64,000 nt of DNA from NCBI RefSeq assembly GCF_900104705.1, contig NZ_LT629734.1:2046001-2110000 (forward strand), given 5' to 3'. This DNA comes from Agrococcus carbonis (GTDB taxonomy: Bacteria; Actinomycetota; Actinomycetes; Actinomycetales; Microbacteriaceae). The notes under the pieces were generated by a model. That model saw only the letters and a program-made list of their open reading frames with translations, was not told the DNA's origin and did not search any database. Every line of letters begins with the position of its first letter. Position 1 is the stretch's first letter. A program made the position numbers and the translations under genes. Shown piece after piece: positions 34,424 through 42,922 of this stretch.

Positions 34424-35356
34424 ATGCGTCCGCCCACTGGTCAGCAGCTCGCCCTCGCCGGCACGGTCGACGGCCGTCCCCTGCACGCCACGATCACCGA
34501 GGTCGCAGCGACGCTGCGCGAGCTCGTCTACGACGGCGTCGACCTCGTCGAGCCCTTCGACGAGGCGGCGCGCCCCGCGAAGGCGCAGGGCATCGTGCTC
34601 GCGCCGTGGGGCGGCCGCGTCGCGGGCGGCGACTGGATGCACCACGGCGAGGTGCAGCGGCTCGCCATCACCGAGCGCGACAAGGGCAACGCGAGCCACG
34701 GACTGCTGCGCTTCTCGCCCTACCGCGTGCTCGACCACACCGAGTCGGCGGTCGTGCTGCAGGCGACGATCCACCCGCAGCCCGGCTGGCCCTTCCTGAT
34801 CGACACGACGGTCACCTACGAGCTCACCGACGACGGCCTGCGCGTCGCGCACGAGGCGACGAACATCGGTGCCGAGCCCGCTCCGTGGGCGTGCGGCGCG
34901 CATCCGTACCTCGCCGTCGGCGACACCCCTGCCGACCGCCTGACGCTCACGGTGCCCGCTGAGCGCGTCTTCAACGCCGAGCGCCACATCCCGACGCAGG
35001 AGACCCTCGTGGATGCGATGGATGCGTCGGCGCCCGACCTGCGCGGCGGCCGGCGCCTCGCCGACCTCGACATCGACCACAACTACGCGGGCCTCGAGCA
35101 CGTGGGCGGCGTGGCGACCTCGACGCTGCTCGACGACACCGGGCGCGGGGCGGCGCTCTGGCAGGACGCGGCGTACCCCTACGCCGTCGTCTTCACGCCC
35201 CGCGACTTCCCCGCCTCGAGCGGGCCGAAGCACGCCGCCGCGGTCGAGCCGATGAGCGCACCCGCGAACGCCCTCAACAGCGGCATCGGGCTCGTGTGGC
35301 TCGAGCCGGGCGAGACGTGGCGCGGCCACTGGGGCATCGACCCGGTCGGCTTCTGA
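34424..35356 (+). CDS. Aldose 1-epimerase family protein
   Basis: 310 residues, galactose-mutarotase fold. Catalytic-type residues: His in NASHGLLR, His in CGAHPYLAV, and Glu in AAAVEPMSAPANALNSG. Interconverts alpha and beta anomers of sugars (or sugar phosphates) in the cytoplasm. TAGGCT lies 6 bases before the ATG. The nearest sugar genes are the ABC transporter 2-5 kb upstream, a possible functional link. Confidence 0.9.
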   Translation: MRPPTGQQLALAGTVDGRPLHATITEVAATLRELVYDGVDLVEPFDEAARPAKAQGIVLAPWGGRVAGGDWMHHGEVQRLAITERDKGNASHGLLRFSPYRVLDHTESAVVLQATIHPQPGWPFLIDTTVTYELTDDGLRVAHEATNIGAEPAPWACGAHPYLAVGDTPADRLTLTVPAERVFNAERHIPTQETLVDAMDASAPDLRGGRRLADLDIDHNYAGLEHVGGVATSTLLDDTGRGAALWQDAAYPYAVVFTPRDFPASSGPKHAAAVEPMSAPANALNSGIGLVWLEPGETWRGHWGIDPVGF

Positions 35357-35357
35357 C

Positions 35358-35390
35358 CTCTCAGGCGCCTCTCACCGGGCTCTCACGCGC
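35358..35390. promoter_or_regulatory. Three 11-base CTCTCA direct repeats (response-regulator operator)
   Basis: CTCTCAGGCGC, CTCTCACCGGG and CTCTCACGCGC follow one another without gaps and end 10 bases before the PepSY gene. The 11-base phase is that of tandem OmpR-family regulator sites. Confidence 0.65.
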
Positions 35391-35400
35391 GCCCGCGAGC

Positions 35401-36021
35401 ATGGCCGGCATGGCCACCGACACGAAGCTCCGCATCACCGCCCGCGCCGCGCTCGCCGCGGCCGCCACCGTCGTGCTCGCCTCCTGCGCGTCGACCGCAC
35501 CGCAGGCGCCGAGCGACAGCGCGCCCGCGGAGAGCTCGGCATCGCCGGCGACCGTGCCGTCCTCGAGCACCACGCCGTCCGCGAGCGCCGATGCGACCCC
35601 GTCCGCCGCCGCCGGCGGCGACGTCGCGGGCGCGATCGCCGCCATCGGCCTCGCCGAGTCCGAGACCGGCGCGACGGCGTACGAGATCGACGACCAGGAC
35701 GACGACGGGTCGTGGGAGATCGAGCTCGCCGACGGCGCGGCGCAGGTGACCGTGCGCGTGACCGGCGACGGCGCGTCGGTGCTCGAGACCGAGCGCGAGG
35801 ACGACGACGTCGACGACGAGGATCGCGCGGCGCTCGACGCCGCGGGCATCACGCTCGCCGACGCCATCGAGGCGGCCGCGGCCGAGGCGCAGGGCGCACC
35901 CCTCGACGACGCGACGCTCGAGGACGACGACAGCGGACCCGCGTGGGAGGTCTCGTTCGATGACGAGCTCGAGGTCTTCGTCTCCGTGGCCGACGGCGCG
36001 ATCCTCCGCACCGACCCCTGA
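35401..36021 (+). CDS. PepSY-domain lipoprotein
   Basis: 206 residues. Lipoprotein signal with lipobox LASC, a long Ser/Pro/Ala-rich linker, then two PepSY-like repeats (AIAAIGLAESE...WEIELADG; ITLADAIEAA...AWEVSFDDELEVFVSVADGAIL). Very acidic. PepSY proteins in this setting are often targets of two-component systems and may inhibit or sense extracytoplasmic processes. Start at 35401, with an alternative ATG at 35410. The upstream CTCTCA repeats point to OmpR-type control; no histidine kinase is adjacent. Confidence 0.82.
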   Translation: MAGMATDTKLRITARAALAAAATVVLASCASTAPQAPSDSAPAESSASPATVPSSSTTPSASADATPSAAAGGDVAGAIAAIGLAESETGATAYEIDDQDDDGSWEIELADGAAQVTVRVTGDGASVLETEREDDDVDDEDRAALDAAGITLADAIEAAAAEAQGAPLDDATLEDDDSGPAWEVSFDDELEVFVSVADGAILRTDP

Positions 36022-36092
36022 CCCCGCCGGCGGCGTCCGGGGAGAGCGGACCTCGGCCGTCAGCGTGGGGCGACGCGCGCGAGCGCTGCCCG

Positions 36093-36326
36093 TCAGGCGT
36101 CGATCGGTGCGGGCCCGTCCGGCGGCAGGGCAGCGCGCCGCGCGGCTCTGCGCGCTGCGCGACGCATCCGCCGCGTCTCCCGCTCGACGGGCTCGGCGGA
36201 TCCCAGCTCGGGGTCGAGGCGCACGACGATCATGCGCAGCACCGCGACGCCGGCCACCACGGCGGCGATGAACGCGACCGTGAGGATGACGGCGAGCAGC
36301 ACGTCCCACTCCCACAGGATGGTCAT
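36093..36326 (-). CDS. Small single-pass membrane protein, unknown function
   Basis: 77 residues: MTILWEWDVLLAV leads into one long hydrophobic helix, followed by an Arg/Ala-rich cytosolic tail (RRMRRAARRAARRAA). No family recognised and no clear ribosome-binding site, so coding status rests on the helix and tail architecture. Confidence 0.5.
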   Translation of the reverse strand: MTILWEWDVLLAVILTVAFIAAVVAGVAVLRMIVVRLDPELGSAEPVERETRRMRRAARRAARRAALPPDGPAPIDA

Positions 36327-36612
36327 GAGCGTGCGTGCGGTCGGGCGGCGGGTCGTGCCGCGAGCGGGGCGTGGACGGTGGAGCACCGGCCGCCGATCGC
36401 GACCGTGGACTCCACGTCGCGAGGATGCGCGTGCATGGGGTCTTCGTTCAGTCTCCGCTGCGATGAGTCGCGGCCTGCAGCGAGAGTGCGCGGGAAGGGC
36501 TGTCGCTGCGGAGGTAAGTCGAAACCCGTGTGCCCCGAGGCTACAGGGCGGGGTCAGGGGCGACAAGGGACGACGCCGCGGCGCAGCCGCTCGTGCGTCG
36601 CACCGCGAGCGC
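36327..36612. other. Intergenic region before tRNA-Lys
   Basis: 286 bases. No credible gene or strong signal seen apart from scattered short palindromes. Confidence 0.5.
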
Positions 36613-36688
36613 TGGTGGGCCCGGTGGGGCTCGAACCCACGACCAGCGGATTAAAAGTCCGATGCTCTACCGACTGAGCTACAGGCCC
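36613..36688 (-). tRNA. tRNA-Lys (anticodon UUU)
   Basis: 76 nt including an encoded CCA. Acceptor GGGCCTG/CGGGCCC, D arm TAGCTCAGTCGGTAGAGCA, anticodon loop CTTTTAA (anticodon TTT), T arm GTGGG-TTCGAGC-CCCAC. Confidence 0.97.
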
Positions 36689-36745
36689 GCAGCGTCCAGG
36701 GTAGTCGGGTGCGCGCGGCCGTCGGGCGTGGGAGGATCGACGCGC

Positions 36746-37375
36746 ATGGCCGAAGACTTCCACCGCCCCACCCGCTTCTCGAACGACTGGTTCGAGCGCG
36801 TCGAGGGCGACGTCGATCCCGTCGTGCGCCTGCAGCTGGCGAGCAGCACGGCGCACGCGCTGCTCTCGCGCGTGCGGTCGGGCGCCGACCCCGAGGTCGT
36901 CGAGCGCATCCTGCACGTCGCGCGCGAGCACGGCATCGATACCGTCGCCGAGCTCTGGTCGCAGGCGCGCCCGCACTCGCTGCCGGGCACCCTCTGGCGC
37001 GTGCACCTGCTGCACGCGCTCGTGACGCAGCGCGCCGCCGACGTCGCGCATCTCTACCAGCGGGGGGCGGATGCGCTGCCGACGGCCGCGCCCGTCGTCG
37101 CGGGCGTGCCGTCCCCGGCGAGCCCTGACGAGATGCGGGCGCTGAGCGAGACGATCCTGCGGGGCGTGTTCGCCGGCGACTTCGCGATGGCGCTCGAGCG
37201 AGCCGCCGCGTTCGCCGTCGTCACCGCTGCGGGTGCCGTCGAGGCGGCGCACGCCGATGAGCCGCTCCACCCGGAGCGCGCCTCCGAGCGCACGAGGCTC
37301 GCCGCCCGCCTGACCGACATCGCCGACGACCTGCGGGTCTGCGCCCGGCTCTGGCGCGCCGACGACCTGGACTGA
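36746..37375 (+). CDS. Conserved-looking hypothetical protein, helical
   Basis: 209 residues. Begins MAEDFHRPTRFSNDWFERVEGDVDPVV and has a mostly helical, Ala-rich body (PEVVERILHVAREHGIDTVAELWSQARPHSLPGTLWRVHLLHALV). No enzyme motif, signal peptide or membrane helix. I believe similar proteins occur in Microbacteriaceae, but no function can be given. GGAGG lies 10 bases upstream of the ATG. Confidence 0.75.
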   Translation: MAEDFHRPTRFSNDWFERVEGDVDPVVRLQLASSTAHALLSRVRSGADPEVVERILHVAREHGIDTVAELWSQARPHSLPGTLWRVHLLHALVTQRAADVAHLYQRGADALPTAAPVVAGVPSPASPDEMRALSETILRGVFAGDFAMALERAAAFAVVTAAGAVEAAHADEPLHPERASERTRLAARLTDIADDLRVCARLWRADDLD

Positions 37376-37573
37376 CCGAGGGGCCCGATGCCCACCGTTC
37401 GCGCTCAGCGCATCCACCCGCGTGTCGGCGCGAGCCTCGTTACCCTGGTTCGGCCGGGCCGCGTAACCCCGGGCTCCAATATTCGCCGCTGCGAGCGGCC
37501 TTCCGCCGAGAGGCGTTCGCGGCCCGGCACTCTCGTCTCCGACGGATGGTCGGCGACTGGGTCGGGCGTCCGT

Positions 37574-37595
37574 GTTCACCTGCCGTTCACGTCCG
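37574..37595 (+). promoter_or_regulatory. PHO box upstream of pstS
   Basis: Two abutting 11-base direct repeats, GTTCACCTGCC and GTTCACGTCCG, a strong match to the actinobacterial PhoP/RegX3 consensus. 27 bases separate it from the -10. Confidence 0.88.
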
Positions 37596-37622
37596 TGGGG
37601 CCTGCGCGCCACCCGTTCTGCC

Positions 37623-37628
37623 TACCGT
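37623..37628 (+). promoter_or_regulatory. -10 box of pstS
   Basis: TACCGT, with no recognisable -35, as expected for an activator-dependent promoter. Confidence 0.6.
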
Positions 37629-37704
37629 GGTCGATGGCGCGCTCGGTCGCGCCGCACTCCAGGGAGCTCCAGCCCCTGCACCGATCCATTCCGAAGGGAA
37701 CACC

Positions 37705-38811
37705 GTGAAGTTCACGAAGCTCGGCCGCGCTGCGGTCGTCGCCGCAGCAGGCGCTGTCCTGCTCAGCTCCTGCGCCGCCAACGAGGCCCCCGCCGGCGAG
37801 GCCGACGCGTCGACCGCGCCCTCGGCCGCCTCGCTGTCGGGCGACCTCGCGGGTGCCGGCGCCTCGTCGATGGGTGCCGCGCAGGAGGCGTGGATCGCCG
37901 GCTTCCAGACCGCGAACCCCGACGTCAACGTCACCTACGACCCCGCAGGCTCGGGCGCGGGCCGCGAGCAGTTCATCGCCGGCGGCGTCGCCTTCGCGGG
38001 CTCGGACGCCTACCTGAAGGACGAGGAGCTCGAGGGCACCTTCGGCGCGTGCGTCGCCGACACGGTGCCGGTCGAGCTGCCGATCTACATCTCGCCCATC
38101 GCGGTCATCTTCAACGTCGAGGGCGTCGAGTCGCTCAACATGGACGCCGCGACGATCGCGAAGATCTTCTCGGGCCAGATCACGAACTGGAACGACGAGG
38201 CGATCGCGAGCCAGAACCCCGACGTCGAGCTGCCCGACGCCACGATCACGGCGGTGCACCGCTCGGACGACTCGGGCACGACCGAGAACTTCACCGAGTA
38301 CCTCGCCGCGACCGCTGAGTCCGACTGGAGCGAGGGCGTGTTCGAGACGTGGCCGGCCGCCTACGGCGGCGAGGGCGCGCAGGGCACCTCGGGCGTCGTC
38401 GACGCCGTCACCAACGGCACCAACACGATCGGCTACGCCGACGCCTCGCGCGCCGGCGACCTCGGCACGGTCGCGCTGCAGGTGGGCGACGAGTACGTGC
38501 CCTTCACCGCCGAGGCGGCTGCCGCCGCCGTCGACGCGTCGCCGCTCGTCGAGGGCCGTGGCGAGGGCAGCCTCGCCGTCGACCTCGACCGCACGACGAC
38601 CGAGGCCGGCGTCTACCCGCTCGTGCTCGTCTCGTACGCGATCGCCTGCTCGGACTACACCGACGACGCGACCGCCGAGCTCGTCAAGGGCTACCTGGGC
38701 TACATCGCCTCGGCCGAGGGCCAGGAGGCGGGCGCCGCGAACGCGGGCAACGCCCCCATCTCGGACGACCTGCGCGAGGACATCCTCGCCGTCGTCGACT
38801 CGATCCAGTAA
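37705..38811 (+). CDS. pstS: Phosphate-binding lipoprotein of the Pst transporter
   Basis: 368 residues. Lipobox LSSC after a short signal peptide. Phosphate-binding loops GAGASSMGAAQEAW and RSDDSGTTENFTEYL, plus the central QITNWNDEAI motif of PstS. Captures phosphate outside the cell for PstCAB. GTG start with GAAGGGA upstream. First gene of pstSCAB behind a PHO box; a strong hairpin after the gene would make its mRNA more abundant than the rest. Confidence 0.97.
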   Translation: MKFTKLGRAAVVAAAGAVLLSSCAANEAPAGEADASTAPSAASLSGDLAGAGASSMGAAQEAWIAGFQTANPDVNVTYDPAGSGAGREQFIAGGVAFAGSDAYLKDEELEGTFGACVADTVPVELPIYISPIAVIFNVEGVESLNMDAATIAKIFSGQITNWNDEAIASQNPDVELPDATITAVHRSDDSGTTENFTEYLAATAESDWSEGVFETWPAAYGGEGAQGTSGVVDAVTNGTNTIGYADASRAGDLGTVALQVGDEYVPFTAEAAAAAVDASPLVEGRGEGSLAVDLDRTTTEAGVYPLVLVSYAIACSDYTDDATAELVKGYLGYIASAEGQEAGAANAGNAPISDDLREDILAVVDSIQ

Positions 38812-38850
38812 TACTGGAACCGCACACCGCACGCCCGTAGGGCTGCACCG

Positions 38851-38882
38851 TCCGGCCGGGGCGCTCCATCGCCCCGGCCGGA
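38851..38882 (+). terminator. Attenuating hairpin between pstS and pstC
   Basis: Perfect 13-bp stem TCCGGCCGGGGCG with its complement, loop CTCCAT, 39 bases after the pstS stop. Partial termination or 3'-end protection fits the need for excess binding protein. Confidence 0.8.
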
Positions 38883-38920
38883 TCTGTTCGATCGGCACTC
38901 CAGACTCCGCAGGGAGCCCC

Positions 38921-39859
38921 ATGACAACCGCTGCACCGGCCGCACCGCGCGCCGCTGTCAAGAACCGGCCGGCCGACGTCGTCTTCAAGGCGATCTCGAC
39001 CACGGCCGGTGTGCTGATCCTGCTGGCGCTCGGCGGGGTCGCGATCTTCCTCGTCGCGCAGGCCGTGCCCGCGATCATCGGGCCGATCCCCGAGAGCGAG
39101 GGCGCGAACTTCTGGGCATGGGTATGGCCGCTCACCTTCGGCACGCTGTGGTCGGCGTTCCTGGCGATGGTCATGGCGGTGCCGCTCGCGGTCTCGATCG
39201 CGCTCTTCATCACGCACTACGCGCCGCGCCGGCTCGCGCAGCTGCTCGGCTACGTCATCGATCTCCTCGCCGCGATCCCCTCGGTCATCTACGGGCTCTG
39301 GGGCATCGCCGTGCTCGCGCCGTTCTTCCAGCCGGGGTTCCGCTGGCTCGGCGAGAACCTCGGCTGGATCCCGCTCTTCACCCCGCCCGCGTCGGGCACC
39401 GGCCGTACGATCCTCACCGCATCCATCGTGCTCGCGGTGATGGTGCTGCCGATCATCACGGCGCTGTGCCGCGAGATCTTCCTGCAGACGCCGCGCCTCA
39501 ACGAGGAGGCCGCGCTCGCGCTCGGCGCCACGCGGTGGGAGATGATCAAGATGGCCGTGCTGCCGCACGGCCGCTCCGGCATCATCGCGTCGTCGATCCT
39601 CGGCCTCGGCCGCGCGCTCGGCGAGACGATGGCCGTCGCCATGGTCCTCGCCTCCTCGGGCGTGGTGAGCTTCGTGCTCATCGGCTCGCAGAACCCCTCG
39701 ACGATCGCCGCCAACATCGCGCTGCGCTTCCCGGAGGCGCACGGCATCACCGTCAACATGCTCATCGGCTCGGGGCTCGTGCTCTTCGCCATCACGCTGC
39801 TCGTGAACGCGATCTCGCGCTGGATCATCGCCCGCACGACCGTGAACGGAGGGAGGTAG
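38921..39859 (+). CDS. pstC: Phosphate ABC transporter permease
   Basis: 312 residues, six transmembrane segments. IPSVIYGLWGIAVLAPF and EEAALALGATRWEMIKMAVLPHGRSGI (ATPase-coupling loop) identify PstC. GGGAG 5 bases before the ATG. Second gene of the pst operon, 3 bases before pstA. Confidence 0.96.
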   Translation: MTTAAPAAPRAAVKNRPADVVFKAISTTAGVLILLALGGVAIFLVAQAVPAIIGPIPESEGANFWAWVWPLTFGTLWSAFLAMVMAVPLAVSIALFITHYAPRRLAQLLGYVIDLLAAIPSVIYGLWGIAVLAPFFQPGFRWLGENLGWIPLFTPPASGTGRTILTASIVLAVMVLPIITALCREIFLQTPRLNEEAALALGATRWEMIKMAVLPHGRSGIIASSILGLGRALGETMAVAMVLASSGVVSFVLIGSQNPSTIAANIALRFPEAHGITVNMLIGSGLVLFAITLLVNAISRWIIARTTVNGGR

Positions 39860-39862
39860 ACC

Positions 39863-40945
39863 ATGACCGCCACCATCGCTCCCAGTCGCCAGACGCAGAA
39901 TCCGCTCACCGCGGGCCAGCTGCCGAGCTGGAGCCCCTGGGCGCTCCTGGGCATCTGCGTCGCCGTCGGCGCCGCCGTCGCGGGCCTCATCGCGGGCGCG
40001 TCCGACTCCGACTTCAGCCTCGTGCTCGTCGGCATCATCGGCTACGTGCTGTACCTCGTGGCGATCACGGTCGTGAGCCAGCTGATCGAGGGTGGCCGCA
40101 AGGCCGCGGACCGGCTCGTCACCGGACTCGTCGTCGGCGCGTTCGTGCTCGCGCTCGTGCCGCTCATCTCGCTCGTCCTCACGGTCGTCGTCAACGGCCT
40201 CGCGCGCTTCGACGTCGAGTTCTTCACCTACTCGATGCGCAGCGTCGTCGGCGAGGGCGGCGGCGTCCTGCACGCGATCGTCGGCACCGTGCTCGTCACT
40301 CTCTGGGCGGCGATCATCTCGGTGCCGGTGGGCATCTTCACCGCCATCTACCTCGTCGAGTACGGCCGCGGCGCGCTCGCGAAGGCCATCACCTTCTTCG
40401 TCGACGTCATGACGGGCATCCCCTCGATCGTCGCGGGCCTGTTCGCCTATGCCCTCTTCGCGCTGTTCGCCGGCGAGGGCGTGCGCAGCGGCCTCGGCGG
40501 CGCCGTGGCGCTGAGCCTGCTCATGATCCCCACCGTCGTCCGCTCGACGGAGGAGATGCTCAAGCTCGTGCCGAACGACCTGCGCGAGGCCTCGCTCGCG
40601 CTCGGCGTGCCGAAGTGGCTGACGATCTGGAAGGTCGTGCTGCCCACCGCGCTCGCCGGCATCGTCACCGGCGTCACGCTCGCCGTCGCGCGCGTGATCG
40701 GCGAGACCGCGCCGCTGCTCATCATCGCCGGCTTCACGACGAACATGAACTACAACGTGTTCGACGGCCGCATGATGACGCTCCCGGTGTTCGCCTACAA
40801 CCAGTACATCTCGCCCGGGGTGCAGGAGCAGGCCTACTTCGACCGCGCGTGGTCGGCGGCGCTCGTCCTCATCCTCATCGTCATGATCCTCAACATCGGC
40901 GCGCGCCTCGTGGCGCACTTCTTCGCGCCGAAGGCCGGAAGGTAA
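39863..40945 (+). CDS. pstA: Phosphate ABC transporter permease
   Basis: 360 residues, longer than E. coli PstA (about 296) owing to an N-terminal extension with three extra hydrophobic segments. Core marks: GIPSIVAGLFAYALF and EASLALGVPKWLTIWKVVLPTALAGIV. Forms the channel with PstC. Tight spacing to pstC and pstB indicates one transcript. Confidence 0.96.
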   Translation: MTATIAPSRQTQNPLTAGQLPSWSPWALLGICVAVGAAVAGLIAGASDSDFSLVLVGIIGYVLYLVAITVVSQLIEGGRKAADRLVTGLVVGAFVLALVPLISLVLTVVVNGLARFDVEFFTYSMRSVVGEGGGVLHAIVGTVLVTLWAAIISVPVGIFTAIYLVEYGRGALAKAITFFVDVMTGIPSIVAGLFAYALFALFAGEGVRSGLGGAVALSLLMIPTVVRSTEEMLKLVPNDLREASLALGVPKWLTIWKVVLPTALAGIVTGVTLAVARVIGETAPLLIIAGFTTNMNYNVFDGRMMTLPVFAYNQYISPGVQEQAYFDRAWSAALVLILIVMILNIGARLVAHFFAPKAGR

Positions 40946-40951
40946 CGCAGC

Positions 40952-41731
40952 ATGTCCAAGCGCATCGAGATCAACGACCTCGACATCTACTACGGCGACT
41001 TCAAGGCGGTCGAGGGCGTCTCCGTCGACATCGAGCCGCGCGCCGTCACGGCCTTCATCGGGCCGTCCGGGTGCGGCAAGTCGACGGTGCTCCGCTCGCT
41101 CAACCGCATGCACGAGGTCATCCAGGGCGCCTGGGTCGACGGCGAGGTGCTGCTCGACGGCGCCAACCTCTACGGCCCCGGCGTCGACCCGGTGAACGTG
41201 CGCCGCCAGATCGGCATGGTCTTCCAGCGCCCGAACCCGTTCCCGACGATGACGATCCGCGAGAACGTGCTCGCCGGCGTGCTGCTCAACAACCGCCGGA
41301 TGTCGAAGAGCGATCAGGACGACCTCGTCGAGCGCTCGCTGCGCGGCGCCAACCTCTGGAACGAGGTCAAGGACCGACTCGGCGTGCCCGGCTCGGGCCT
41401 CTCGGGCGGCCAGCAGCAGCGCCTCTGCATCGCGCGCGCGATCGCGGTGAGCCCCGACGTGCTGCTGATGGACGAGCCCTGCTCGGCCCTCGACCCGATC
41501 TCGACGCTCGCGATCGAGGACCTCATCGAGGAGCTCAAGACCGAGTACACGATCGTGATCGTCACGCACAACATGCAGCAGGCGTCGCGCGTGAGCGACA
41601 AGACCGCGTTCTTCAACATCGCGGGCACCGGCAAGCCGGGCAAGCTCATCGAGTTCGACGAGACGACGAAGATCTTCTCCAACCCGTCGGTGCAGGCGAC
41701 CGAGGACTACGTCTCCGGCCGCTTCGGTTGA
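40952..41731 (+). CDS. pstB: Phosphate ABC transporter ATPase
   Basis: 259 residues. Walker [10 protein letters not shown] (37-45), Q-loop VFQRPNPFP, signature LSGGQQQR, Walker [14 protein letters not shown], and switch His in IVTHNMQQA. All PstB hallmarks are present. Last gene of pstSCAB; followed by a repeat-rich spacer. Confidence 0.98.
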   Translation: MSKRIEINDLDIYYGDFKAVEGVSVDIEPRAVTAFIGPSGCGKSTVLRSLNRMHEVIQGAWVDGEVLLDGANLYGPGVDPVNVRRQIGMVFQRPNPFPTMTIRENVLAGVLLNNRRMSKSDQDDLVERSLRGANLWNEVKDRLGVPGSGLSGGQQQRLCIARAIAVSPDVLLMDEPCSALDPISTLAIEDLIEELKTEYTIVIVTHNMQQASRVSDKTAFFNIAGTGKPGKLIEFDETTKIFSNPSVQATEDYVSGRFG

Positions 41732-41873
41732 GCGCAGACGAGGCAATGCGGCTTCGCCGCGTTGCCTCCGTCGCGCTCAAGGTCGAGGAGCGCGCGGCCC
41801 TCGGCCGCACGCGTCGCGAGACCTCGCTGTCGCCCGCGGCGAGCACGCCGTCTCGCGAGCCTTGTCCCTCGCT

Positions 41874-41953
41874 GGTCGAGTAGGCCGGCGCAGCCGGCCG
41901 TATCGAGACCGGGCGTCGTCGTCTCGATACGCCCCTGCGGGGCTACTCGACGA
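41874..41953. repeat. Nested inverted-repeat element between pstB and the Nudix gene
   Basis: Outer arms GGTCGAGTAG and CTACTCGACG-ACC, inner arms GTATCGAGAC (41900-41909) and GTCTCGATAC (41921-41930), with further GC-rich hairpins between. The whole can fold into a two-level cruciform. Elements of this kind, as I recall, are scattered in genomes of related Micrococcales. It may also end pstB and Nudix transcripts. Confidence 0.75.
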
Positions 41954-41965
41954 CCGCCGGGGGCC

Positions 41966-42922
41966 CTACGCCTCCCGCGGCCCGTGCGTCTCGAGCGCCA
42001 CGAGCGCCGGCTCGTCGCCCGCCGCGACGTGCAGCACGGTGAACTCGGCCGTGTGGAGCATCGACGCCCGGTGGGTGCGCTCGGTCTCGGCCGCATCCGC
42101 CGCGTGCACGACCGCTGTGACGATCTCGGGGATGACCGGCGCGTGCGAGCACAGCACGGTGCCGCGGCGCTTGCGCACCGCCTTCGCGATGCGGCGCTCG
42201 ATCTCGGCCCGCGGGTCGCGCTCGGGGGCCTCGTGCGCGTCCTGGCTGATCTCGGCCGACGCCTTCGGCTCGACCCCGAGCAGGCGCCGCAGCGGCTCGA
42301 CCGTCGCGACGCACCGCGCGGCATCCGACGTGACGATGCGCTCGGGCGCGAAGGCGCCGATGCCCGGGGCGACGAGCGCCGCCTGCCGCAGCCCCCGCGG
42401 CGTCAGCGGCCGCGACGCATCCGGGCCCTCCCAGTCGAAGGCGTTCGCGGCCTTCGCGTGCCGCAGCGCGATGATCGGGAAGGTCTCGGCGTGGCCGGCG
42501 GCGAGGCGCTCCTCGAAGCGCTCGATGATCGCGACGTCGTGCTCGTACGTGCAGCGCCGCTTCGCCTCGCGCAGCGGCAGCCAAGCGAGCGCGAGGATCT
42601 CGTCGTCGGGCTCGAACGGGCGCGCCGCTCGGAACGCCTCCTCCGAGACGCGCGCCTGCCAGTAGTAGACGACCTTGTCGCGGCCGTCGGGCAGCCGGTA
42701 CTCGCTCTGCCCGAGCGGCGCGCCGAGCGCGATCGCGAGCCCGGTCTCCTCGTCGAGCTCGCGCGCCGCGCACTCCGGCAGCGTCTCGCCCGGGTCGAGC
42801 TTGCCCTTCGGCAGCGAGTGGTCGCGGTGCTGCGTGCGCTCGACGAGCAGCACGAGCACCTGGTCGTCGACGACGCGCCACGCGAGCACTCCCGCGGCGA
42901 GCACGGGCGACGCGGCGCTCAC
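41966..42922 (-). CDS. MutT1-like Nudix hydrolase fused to a histidine phosphatase
   Basis: 318 residues. N-terminal Nudix box [22 protein letters not shown] (about 39-60) and C-terminal SixA-like histidine phosphatase domain with the RHAKA motif (about 165-169). This fusion is typical of actinobacterial MutT1, which hydrolyses 8-oxo-(d)GTP and dinucleoside polyphosphates. The GTG start overlaps the ppk stop (GTGA), so it is translated with polyphosphate kinase. Confidence 0.93.
   Translation of the reverse strand: MSAASPVLAAGVLAWRVVDDQVLVLLVERTQHRDHSLPKGKLDPGETLPECAARELDEETGLAIALGAPLGQSEYRLPDGRDKVVYYWQARVSEEAFRAARPFEPDDEILALAWLPLREAKRRCTYEHDVAIIERFEERLAAGHAETFPIIALRHAKAANAFDWEGPDASRPLTPRGLRQAALVAPGIGAFAPERIVTSDAARCVATVEPLRRLLGVEPKASAEISQDAHEAPERDPRAEIERRIAKAVRKRRGTVLCSHAPVIPEIVTAVVHAADAAETERTHRASMLHTAEFTVLHVAAGDEPALVALETHGPREA

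Larger units (their letters stand above)
37376..37704. other. 329-base pstS regulatory region
   Basis: Contains the PHO box at 37574-37595, the -10 at 37623-37628 and a leader of about 70 bases. Upstream of the PHO box there is one AT-rich spot (CCAATATT, about 37477) but no gene. Confidence 0.7.

Noticed and set aside
37439..37467. GTTAC and GTAAC upstream of pstS as a GlnR site
   Set aside because: Spacing of 24 bases between the two parts does not fit the 11- or 22-base phase of GlnR sites.
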